This document shows, piece after piece, positions 1 to 5,442 of a stretch of 5,448 bases of DNA. Source of the DNA: an uncultured Anaerotruncus sp. (GTDB lineage: Bacteria; Bacillota; Clostridia; Oscillospirales; Ruminococcaceae); the NCBI RefSeq assembly GCF_902490045.1, contig NZ_CABUCJ010000145.1, positions 1 to 5,448 on the forward strand, read 5' to 3'. The translations under genes were made by a program, and so were the position numbers. Positions within the stretch are counted from its first letter, which is position 1; every line of letters begins with the position of its first letter. The notes below the pieces were generated by a model. It made no database searches. It was not told where the DNA came from and saw only the letters and a program-made list of their open reading frames with translations.

Positions 1-103
1 GGGACCCGGCAATCTCCCCCGCTCGATGAGCGGGATATCTAAAACCGCCATCGGTCGACTGCCGGCCCCTGGGCGGAAAAAAGGAAAATTCACAACTCGC
101 GCC
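1..103. other. Upstream edge region, no confirmed gene
   Basis: No complete gene is visible here. The + strand frame beginning at base 1 is open for 13 codons (GTRQSPPLDERDI) and stops at TAA 40-42. This could be the end of an upstream gene, but the tail is too short to recognise. Two inverted repeats are present: CCCGCTC 18-24 with GAGCGGG 28-34 (three-base loop), and CCGCC 45-49 with GGCGG 72-76, the latter flanked by AAAA at 41-44 and AAAAAA at 77-82. Read on the minus strand, the second hairpin is followed by only four T. On the + strand it lacks a T tract, so it is not a convincing terminator for an upstream + strand gene. Confidence 0.3.
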
Positions 104-132
104 TTGCGTTAGAAATAGTTCTTCTGTATAAT
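104..132 (+). promoter_or_regulatory. Sigma70/sigmaA-type promoter of the operon
   Basis: TTGCGT at 104-109 and a perfect TATAAT at 127-132 are separated by exactly 17 bases, the ideal spacing for a housekeeping sigma promoter. The stretch from about 110 to 150 is markedly AT-rich compared with the GC-rich surroundings. Transcription would start near 138-140, giving a leader of about 40 nt before the DUF951 ATG at 178. This is the only strong promoter I can see, so it probably drives the genes through the terminator at 3942-3979. Confidence 0.8.
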
Positions 133-177
133 AATAGATTGTAGTATTCCAAGGAAACGTGTCGGGAGGCGGAGAGA

Positions 178-399
178 ATGGATATCCAGATCGGCGACGT
201 GCTCATTATGAAAAAGCCGCACCCTTGCGGGGAAAACCGGTTCACGGTGGGGCGCGTGGGAATGGATTTCCGCATCCGCTGCGTCGGCTGCGGGCGCGAG
301 GTGATGGTGCCGCGCGCCAAGGTGGAAAAGAACATCAAAAAGGTCCTGCGCGGCGAGGTCGAACTCGGGCGGGAGGAACTCAAAACCCGGCATTTGTAG
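178..399 (+). CDS. DUF951 family small protein
   Basis: A 73-residue protein matching the DUF951 family of Bacillota, whose members are about 60-75 residues; I believe B. subtilis YyzM belongs here. The signature MKKPHPCG is at residues 11-18, followed by RVGMDFRIRCVGCGREVM at about 26-43. Cys17, Cys35 and Cys38 with His15 could form a small metal-binding site, but this is inference. The biochemical role is not known to me; the compact basic fold with a Cys-x2-Cys turn is compatible with RNA or ribosome association, which is speculative. The start ATG 178 has GGGAGG at 164-169, eight bases upstream. It is the first gene after the promoter at 104-132 and lies 47 nt before prfA. In other Bacillota, members are often found near parB or serS rather than prfA. 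Confidence 0.88.
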   Translation: MDIQIGDVLIMKKPHPCGENRFTVGRVGMDFRIRCVGCGREVMVPRAKVEKNIKKVLRGEVELGREELKTRHL

Positions 400-446
400 C
401 TGCTTTCCCCATCCGCGGAAAAGAGAAAGATACGGGAGGAAACGGC

Positions 447-1523
447 ATGTTTGACAAACTGGATTCGGTCGCGGCACGCTTCGAGGAGCTCGGGATGCGC
501 CTGATGGAACCGAACGTGACGAGCGACCCGGCGAGGTATACCGAGCTGATGAAGGAATACCGGAGGCTGGAGCCGATCGTTGAAAAATACCGCGAATACA
601 AGTCCGCCAAGGAGGCCTTCGACGAGGCGAAGGAGATGCTCGACGAGGGGGGCCTCGACCCCGAGATGCGCGCGCTCGCGCAGGAGCAGTACGACGAGAA
701 TCGCGAGGTGATCGAGTCCGCGGCGCAGGAGCTGAAAATCCTGCTGCTGCCGCGCGACCCGAACGACGACAAAAACGTCATCGTGGAAATCCGCGGCGGC
801 GCGGGCGGCGAGGAGGCGGCCCTCTTCGCGGGGGTGCTCTGCCGCATGTATACGATGTACGCCGAGTCGCGCGGCTGGCAGTGCGAGGTGCTCGGCGCCA
901 ACGAGACCGAGCTGGGCGGCTACAAGGAAATCAGCTTTTCGATCGGCGGGGAGGGCGCCTACTCCCGGCTCAAATATGAAAGCGGCGTCCACCGGGTGCA
1001 GCGGGTTCCCGAGACGGAGACGCAGGGCCGCATCCACACCTCGACGGTCACCGTCGCGGTGCTGCCCGAGGCGGAGGAGGTCGACTTCGAGCTGGATCCC
1101 GGGGATTTGCAGATCGACGTGTTCCGCTCGTCGGGCGCGGGCGGCCAGCATGTCAACAAGACCTCCTCGGCCATCCGCGTGACCCACCTGCCCACCGGCA
1201 TGGTGGTCGAGTGCCAGGACGAGCGCAGCCAGTACAAGAACAAGGATAAGGCGCTGAAGGTCCTGCGCTCCCGCCTGCTGGACATCAAGGTGCGGGAGCA
1301 GAACGACCAGATCGCCTCCGAACGCCGCGCGCAGGTGGGCACGGGGGACCGGTCGGAGCGCATCCGCACCTACAACTACCCGCAGGGTCGGGTGACCGAC
1401 CACCGCATCGGGCTGACCCTCTACAAGCTCGACGCGATCCTCAACGGCGCGCTCGACGAGCTGCTCGACGCGCTGATGACCCACGACCAGGCGCAGAAGC
1501 TGCAGGCCGCGCAGGAGGAATGA
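447..1523 (+). CDS. prfA: Peptide chain release factor 1 (RF1)
   Basis: A 358-residue class I release factor, the usual RF1 length. It recognises UAA and UAG in the ribosomal A site and triggers hydrolysis of peptidyl-tRNA. The N-terminal part (about 1-105) is helical and charged, as in the family. The codon-recognition PxT motif is PET at 188-190, within HRVQRVPETETQGRIHTS. The catalytic GGQ is at 232-234 within SSGAGGQHVNKTSSAIR, followed by the conserved ECQDERSQYKNKDKAL (255-270) and RTYNYPQGRVTDHRIG (307-322). The start ATG 447 has GGAGG at 435-439; the frame stays open upstream to 159, but that stretch overlaps DUF951 and shows no family homology. The gene ends in UGA, a stop that RF1 does not read. 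The next gene is in the same frame 21 nt downstream. PrmC, which methylates the GGQ glutamine, is not encoded in this window. Confidence 0.98.
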   Translation: MFDKLDSVAARFEELGMRLMEPNVTSDPARYTELMKEYRRLEPIVEKYREYKSAKEAFDEAKEMLDEGGLDPEMRALAQEQYDENREVIESAAQELKILLLPRDPNDDKNVIVEIRGGAGGEEAALFAGVLCRMYTMYAESRGWQCEVLGANETELGGYKEISFSIGGEGAYSRLKYESGVHRVQRVPETETQGRIHTSTVTVAVLPEAEEVDFELDPGDLQIDVFRSSGAGGQHVNKTSSAIRVTHLPTGMVVECQDERSQYKNKDKALKVLRSRLLDIKVREQNDQIASERRAQVGTGDRSERIRTYNYPQGRVTDHRIGLTLYKLDAILNGALDELLDALMTHDQAQKLQAAQEE

Positions 1524-1532
1524 ACCGATTTT

Positions 1533-1547
1533 GGAGATGAAACCTTG
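1533..1547 (+). promoter_or_regulatory. Ribosome binding site and TTG start of Sua5 gene
   Basis: GGAG at 1533-1536 lies eight bases before TTG 1545-1547. In the Sua5 frame the seven codons between the prfA stop (1521-1523) and this TTG contain no ATG or GTG, and the next in-frame ATG is codon 99, so TTG 1545 is the only reasonable start. Two out-of-frame ATGs sit in the gap. ATG 1520 opens a six-codon frame (MNRFWR) whose TGA overlaps ATG 1537. ATG 1537 opens an eight-codon frame (MKPCRRNF) that ends at 1563, past the TTG. Both are probably chance. Confidence 0.75.
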
Positions 1548-2573
1548 CAGACGAAACTTCTGAAAATTACCGATATCACGCGGGACTCCGCGGCCCTCGA
1601 CGAGGCGGCCGCGCTGCTGAGGGCGGGAAAGCTCGTCGCGATCCCCACGGAGACGGTCTACGGGCTGGCGGCGAACGCCCTCGACCCGGCCGCGGCAAAG
1701 GCGATCTACGCCGCCAAGGGCCGTCCGAGCGACAACCCGCTCATTGTGCACGTCTCCTCCCCAAAGGAGGTCGCGCCGCTCGTGCGCGTGCTGCCCGCCG
1801 CGTTCGAGCGGCTTGCCGAGCGGTTCTGGCCGGGCCCGATGACGGTCATCCTGCCGAAGTCGGACCGCGTTCCCCGTGAGACTTCGGGGGGGCTCGACAC
1901 GGTGGCGGTCCGCATGCCCGCCCACCCGGTGGCACGGGAGCTTATCCGCCGCGCGGGAGTCCCGCTCGCGGCGCCGTCGGCGAACCTCTCCGGCTCGCCC
2001 AGCCCCACCTGCGCGCGGCACTGCGTCGACGACTTGACCGGCCGCGTGGACGCGATCGTCGACGGCGGGGCGTGCGACGTGGGGGTGGAATCGACCGTGC
2101 TCACGCTGTGCACCGATCCGCCGCGGGTGCTCCGCCCGGGAGCGGTGACGCTCGAAATGCTGCGGGAGGTGCTGCCGGACGCCGAATACGATCCCGGCGT
2201 CTTCGAGCATCTGCCCGACGACCGCAAGGTGGCCTCCCCCGGCATGAAGTACAGGCACTATTCCCCCAAGGCGCGGGTCGTGCTCGTGCGCGGGAGCCTC
2301 GGGCAGTTCAAGCGGTTCATCGCGGCGCAGAAGCACGCGTTCGGCATCCTCTGCTTCGAGGGGGAGGAAGGGCAGTTCACGCAGAAATGCATCACCTACG
2401 GCGCGGAAAGCGATCCAGCGTCCCAGGCGCACCGGCTGTTCGACGCGCTGCGGGAGGTGGACCGCGACGGGCTGGCGCTCGTATACACCAGGGTATCTGA
2501 CGACGAAGGAATCGGACAGGCAGTGTACAACCGGCTGCTGCGCGCGGCCGGGTTCGACGAGGTTCTACTATAG
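1545..2573 (+). CDS. tsaC/sua5: Threonylcarbamoyl-AMP synthase, Sua5 type
   Basis: A 342-residue L-threonylcarbamoyladenylate synthase. It makes threonylcarbamoyl-AMP from threonine, bicarbonate and ATP, the first step of t6A formation at position 37 of ANN-decoding tRNAs; TsaB/TsaD/TsaE complete the transfer. The YrdC-like catalytic domain spans about 14-205, with PTETVYGL at 34-41, KGRPSDNPL at 58-66, SAN at 145-147, ESTV at 182-185 and RPG at 197-199. A linker with SPGMKYRHYSP (231-241), typical of two-domain Sua5 proteins, leads into the C-terminal Sua5 domain (about 245-342). Length matches B. subtilis YwlC (about 346) rather than the short single-domain E. coli TsaC. The start is TTG. 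The gene lies 21 nt after prfA and 17 nt before coaE, so co-transcription is likely. In B. subtilis ywlC is also near prfA. Confidence 0.96.
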   Translation: MQTKLLKITDITRDSAALDEAAALLRAGKLVAIPTETVYGLAANALDPAAAKAIYAAKGRPSDNPLIVHVSSPKEVAPLVRVLPAAFERLAERFWPGPMTVILPKSDRVPRETSGGLDTVAVRMPAHPVARELIRRAGVPLAAPSANLSGSPSPTCARHCVDDLTGRVDAIVDGGACDVGVESTVLTLCTDPPRVLRPGAVTLEMLREVLPDAEYDPGVFEHLPDDRKVASPGMKYRHYSPKARVVLVRGSLGQFKRFIAAQKHAFGILCFEGEEGQFTQKCITYGAESDPASQAHRLFDALREVDRDGLALVYTRVSDDEGIGQAVYNRLLRAAGFDEVLL

Positions 2574-2590
2574 GGAAGGCGGGAAACGTT

Positions 2591-3349
2591 TTGAAAAGTC
2601 AGAATACCATGATCATCGGCCTGACGGGGCAGACGGGCGCGGGCAAATCCACCCTGAGCGGGATGTTCGCCGGCCGCGGCGTGCCGGTCATCAACGCGGA
2701 CGCGGTGGCGCGGGAGACGATGGAGAACAGCCGGGCCTGCCTGATGGATCTCGTGCTGGAATTCTCCACCGAGGTCATCCACCCCGACGCGACCCTCAAT
2801 CGGGAAAAGCTGGCGGAAATCTGCTTTTCCGACCGCGCGAAATTAAAACGCCTCAATGAGATCACCTACCCATACATTATCGCCGCGATCATGCGTAAAA
2901 TAGAGGAGATCAGCGCGTCGGGCGCGCCGATGCTGCTGCTCGACGCGCCGACCCTCTTCGAGTCGGGGCTCGACAAAAAATGCGACCGGATCGTGGCCGT
3001 GACCGCCGATCGGGAGGTCCGCCTGCGCCGCATCATCGCGCGGGACGCGATGACCGGGGAGGCGGCCGAGCGCCGCGTGAACGCGCAGAACCGCGACGGG
3101 TTCTATACCTCCCGCGCGGACGATATACTGACCAATGACGGGGACCAAGACGAGCTGCGCCTCGCCTTCGCGGAGCTCTACGCCCGCCTGGAAAGGCTGG
3201 CGGCGGACGGTGCGGGGCGCCGCGCGCGCGCCGCGGAGCCGGAGCCCGCGCCCGAAGAGGCGCCGGAACCCGGCGCGGAGACGGCGGCGGACGGCGGGGA
3301 GGACCCTGACGACGGCGGCTTTGAGGAGCTGACCGGGACGGACGAATGA
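2591..3349 (+). CDS. coaE: Dephospho-CoA kinase with acidic C-terminal tail
   Basis: A 252-residue protein of the dephospho-CoA kinase family, which phosphorylates the ribose 3'-OH of dephospho-CoA with ATP in the last step of coenzyme A synthesis. The P-loop GQTGAGKS is at 13-20 within IIGLTGQTGAGKSTLS. NAD (35-37) stands where the family usually has DAD; the second Asp, Asp37, is kept. DAPTLFESGL (118-127) replaces the usual DxPLLFE, RIIARD is at 147-152, and ADDILTNDGD (176-185) is the family C-terminal motif. The kinase fold ends near residue 203; family members are usually about 200 residues. The remainder is a low-complexity tail rich in Ala, Pro, Glu and Asp, probably disordered. Start TTG 2591 follows GGGAAGGCGGG (2573-2583); ATG 2609 would give MIIGLTGQ, closer to family N-termini, and is a real alternative. 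CoaE next to a small lytic transglycosylase is a pairing I recall from other Clostridia. Confidence 0.9.
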   Translation: MKSQNTMIIGLTGQTGAGKSTLSGMFAGRGVPVINADAVARETMENSRACLMDLVLEFSTEVIHPDATLNREKLAEICFSDRAKLKRLNEITYPYIIAAIMRKIEEISASGAPMLLLDAPTLFESGLDKKCDRIVAVTADREVRLRRIIARDAMTGEAAERRVNAQNRDGFYTSRADDILTNDGDQDELRLAFAELYARLERLAADGAGRRARAAEPEPAPEEAPEPGAETAADGGEDPDDGGFEELTGTDE

Positions 3350-3351
3350 TC

Positions 3352-3368
3352 GGAGGGGAGCGGACATC
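3352..3368 (+). promoter_or_regulatory. Shine-Dalgarno pointing to an ATC start
   Basis: GGAGG at 3352-3356 is the best ribosome binding site between coaE and the lytic transglycosylase. Nine bases after it, in the transglycosylase frame, is ATC 3366-3368, followed directly by RRAVK and a leucine-rich membrane segment. The frame opens after a TGA at 3330-3332, and no ATG, GTG or TTG occurs in it until GTG 3417, which lies inside the hydrophobic segment. An out-of-frame ATG at 3346 overlaps the coaE stop as ATGA. Confidence 0.55.
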
Positions 3369-3938
3369 AGACGCGCTGTCAAACTGGGCTTTGAACTGCT
3401 GCTGCTCCTGCTGGCGGTGTGGGGGGCGGCAAGCCTCGCGAAATACGGCTTCGACCGCTACTACCACGGCGCCTACCCGATGAAATACACCGAACTGATC
3501 GACGCGGCCTGCGGGGAAAAGGGCCTCGACCGCGCGCTCGTCTACGCCGTGGTGCGCACCGAGAGCGGCTTCGACCCGCGGGCGCGGTCGAACGTCGGGG
3601 CGCAGGGGCTCATGCAGCTCATGCCCGACGCGTTCGACTGGGTGCAGATGCGCAAGGGGGGCGGCGAAGCCCCGAAGGGGGAGGACTGCTTCGACCCGGC
3701 GGTCAACATCGAATACGGCACGTCGATGCTGCGCATCCTGCTCGACGAGTTCGGCACGGTGGAAAACGCGCTATGCGCCTACCACGCGGGCTGGGGCAGC
3801 GCCAAGCAGTGGCTGGGCGACCCCGCCCACGCGCCCGACGGCGAGCACATCACCGACATCCCCTTCGACGACACCCGCGCCTATGTGGCGAAGGTGAAAA
3901 AGACGATGGAAATCTACCGGAGACTCTATGATCTGTAA
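3366..3938 (+). CDS. Membrane-anchored lytic transglycosylase (Slt type)
   Basis: A goose-lysozyme-like transglycosylase domain (SLT family) that would cleave the MurNAc-GlcNAc bond of peptidoglycan with anhydro-MurNAc formation, outside the membrane. From ATC 3366 the product is 190 residues: a basic RRAVK, then a hydrophobic stretch (about 7-25, with six consecutive Leu at 11-16) acting as signal anchor, then the catalytic domain. The predicted catalytic Glu66 is in TESGF (65-69). GAQGLMQLMP (78-87), DPAVNIEYG (110-118) and AYHAGWG (138-144) are the other family motifs; His140 stands where Asn is usual (AYNAG). Starting at the first canonical codon, GTG 3417 (173 residues), would cut into the anchor. 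The gene follows coaE by 16 nt and ends just before a terminator, making it the last gene of the operon. The catalytic domain is secure; the exact start is not. Confidence 0.9.
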   Translation: MRRAVKLGFELLLLLLAVWGAASLAKYGFDRYYHGAYPMKYTELIDAACGEKGLDRALVYAVVRTESGFDPRARSNVGAQGLMQLMPDAFDWVQMRKGGGEAPKGEDCFDPAVNIEYGTSMLRILLDEFGTVENALCAYHAGWGSAKQWLGDPAHAPDGEHITDIPFDDTRAYVAKVKKTMEIYRRLYDL

Positions 3939-3941
3939 AGA

Positions 3942-3979
3942 CGGCCGCCGCGCGTCTTCGCGCCCGGCGGCCGGTTTTT
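3942..3979 (+). terminator. Rho-independent terminator after lytic transglycosylase
   Basis: CGGCCGCCG (3942-3950) pairs perfectly with CGGCGGCCG (3965-3973). Inside, CGCG 3951-3954 can pair with CGCG 3959-3962 around a TCTT loop, leaving a two-base bulge (3963-3964). The hairpin is followed by G and five T (3975-3979). It begins three bases after the transglycosylase stop codon and is read in the same direction, so it probably ends the operon or attenuates it ahead of the aminopeptidase gene. Confidence 0.85.
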
Positions 3980-4020
3980 ACGGCGGCAATAGAAATCACA
4001 CTACAGGAGGACTTACAGCC

Positions 4021-5430
4021 ATGGATAAAGAGAACAAGAGCGCGGGCGAGCTGCTCCAGGAAAAGCTCTGCATCAACCGCAAGAACATCGGCATGACCGC
4101 GACCGACGAGGAGGAAGCGGCGGCACAGGCGTTCTGCGAGCCGTACAAGCGGTTCCTCGACGCCTGCAAGACCGAGCGCGAGGCGGTCGCCTACATCGTC
4201 GCCAGGGCGCGGGAGGCGGGCTACAGGCCCTTCGACCCCAAGGAGGTCTACCTGCCGGGCGACCGTGTCTACTACAACAACCGCGGCAAGGCGGTCATCC
4301 TCTCGACGATCGGCACCCGCCCGATGTCCGACGGGGTGCGCATCATGGCCAGCCACATCGATTCCCCCCGCCTCGACCTCAAGCCCAACCCGCTCTATGA
4401 GGAGGCGCAGCTCGCCCTCTTCAAGACCCACTACTACGGCGGCATCAAAAAGTACCAGTGGGGCGCGATCCCGCTGGCGCTGCACGGCGTCGTCGTCAAG
4501 AAAAACGGCGAGACGGTCACCTGCGCGATCGGCGAGGCGGAGGACGACCCCGTCTTCACCGTGACCGACCTGCTGCCCCACCTGGCACAGGAGCAGATGA
4601 AGCGCCCGCTCTCCGAGGGGCTCAAGGGGGAGGAGCTCAACGTGCTCGTCGGATGCCGCCCGTTTAAGGACGACAAGGTGAGCGAGAAGGTCAAGCTCAA
4701 CATCATCCGCCTGCTCAACGAGAAGTACGGCATCGTCGAGGAGGACTTCCTCTCCGCCGAGCTGACCGCCGTGCCGCAGTTCAAAGCCCGCGACGTCGGA
4801 CTCGACCGCTCGATGATCGGCTCCTACGGCCACGACGACCGCGTCTGCGCCTACACCTCGCTGATGGCCGAGCTCGAGGCCGAAAGCCCAGCGTACACGA
4901 CCGTCACCGTCTTCACCGACAAGGAGGAGACCGGCTCGGACGGCAACACCGGCCTCAATTCCAACTACCTGAAATACTTCATCAAGGACCTCGCCGGCAT
5001 GCACGGGCTTTCGGGCCGCGAGGTGCTCTCGAAATCCACCTGCCTGTCGGCGGATGTGAACGCGGCGTTCGACCCGACCTTCGGCGACACGCTGGAGAAA
5101 CGCAACTGCGCCTATCTGAACCGGGGCGTCGTCGTGACCCAGTACACCGGCGCGCGCGGCAAGAGCGGCACGAGCCAGGCGTCCGCCGAGTTCATGGCCG
5201 AAATCCGCAACCTGCTCGACGACGCGAAGGTCGCCTGGCAGACGGGCGAGCTCGGCAGGGTGGATTTGGGCGGCGGCGGCACCGTCGCGATGTATATCGC
5301 GGCGCTCAACGTCGACGTCGTCGACGTTGGCGTGCCGGTGCTTTCGATGCACGCCCCCTTCGAGGTCGTCTCCAAGCAGGATGTCTATCAGACCTACCGC
5401 GCCTTCCGGGCGTATGTCGCCGCGAAATAG
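4021..5430 (+). CDS. apeA: M18 family zinc aminopeptidase
   Basis: A 469-residue M18 metallo-aminopeptidase, related to aspartyl aminopeptidase/DNPEP and yeast aminopeptidase I. It is expected to be cytosolic, without a signal peptide, and to remove N-terminal residues from peptides as a large homo-oligomer with two metal ions. Visible metal and active-site motifs in order are ASHIDSPRLDLKP (110-122, His112), GHDDRVCAYTS (270-280, Asp272), DKEETGSDGNTG (300-311, Glu302/Glu303), SADVNAAFDPTF (343-354, Asp345) and SMHAPFEVVS (442-451, His444). All expected ligands are present and the length is normal, so it should be active. Start ATG 4021 has AGGAGG at 4005-4010; the frame extends upstream to 3928 but would run through the terminator. 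Substrate preference cannot be read from sequence. The symbol apeA is used by family analogy. Confidence 0.96.
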   Translation: MDKENKSAGELLQEKLCINRKNIGMTATDEEEAAAQAFCEPYKRFLDACKTEREAVAYIVARAREAGYRPFDPKEVYLPGDRVYYNNRGKAVILSTIGTRPMSDGVRIMASHIDSPRLDLKPNPLYEEAQLALFKTHYYGGIKKYQWGAIPLALHGVVVKKNGETVTCAIGEAEDDPVFTVTDLLPHLAQEQMKRPLSEGLKGEELNVLVGCRPFKDDKVSEKVKLNIIRLLNEKYGIVEEDFLSAELTAVPQFKARDVGLDRSMIGSYGHDDRVCAYTSLMAELEAESPAYTTVTVFTDKEETGSDGNTGLNSNYLKYFIKDLAGMHGLSGREVLSKSTCLSADVNAAFDPTFGDTLEKRNCAYLNRGVVVTQYTGARGKSGTSQASAEFMAEIRNLLDDAKVAWQTGELGRVDLGGGGTVAMYIAALNVDVVDVGVPVLSMHAPFEVVSKQDVYQTYRAFRAYVAAK

Positions 5431-5442
5431 CGGGCGCCCGCT
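5429..5442. repeat. Palindrome just after the aminopeptidase stop
   Basis: AGCGGGCGCCCGCT is a perfect 14-base palindrome that includes the last two bases of the TAG stop. It could be the beginning of a terminator hairpin whose T tract lies outside the window, but the window ends six bases later, so this cannot be settled. In GC-rich DNA such short palindromes also arise by chance. Confidence 0.3.

Noticed and set aside
403..423. Possible hairpin CTTTCC / GGAAAAG between DUF951 and prfA
   Set aside because: The stem is short with a bulge and has no T tract, so it does not support a terminator or regulatory element.
159..446. Upstream in-frame extension of prfA
   Set aside because: It overlaps DUF951 in another frame and has no release-factor homology. 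ATG 447 has a good Shine-Dalgarno and gives the normal RF1 N-terminus.
90..2432. 780-codon minus-strand open frame
   Set aside because: It lies opposite prfA and Sua5, whose family motifs are unmistakable. Its translation is rich in Arg, Ala, Val and His, as is typical of an antisense frame in GC-rich DNA, and no domain is recognisable.
2843..3467. Minus-strand open frames opposite coaE
   Set aside because: They are antisense shadows with Arg/Pro/Ala-rich content and no start-site or motif support.
3419..3931. 170-codon + strand frame overlapping the transglycosylase
   Set aside because: Its Arg/Gly/Ala-rich translation has no motif, while the other frame carries all the lytic transglycosylase motifs.
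3928..4020. Upstream in-frame extension of the M18 aminopeptidase
   Set aside because: It would run through the transglycosylase stop region and the terminator hairpin. AGGAGG before ATG 4021 fixes the start.
3850..5352. 500-codon minus-strand open frame
   Set aside because: It mirrors the M18 aminopeptidase codons, has low-complexity Val/Asp/Arg content and no recognisable motif, and spans the terminator.
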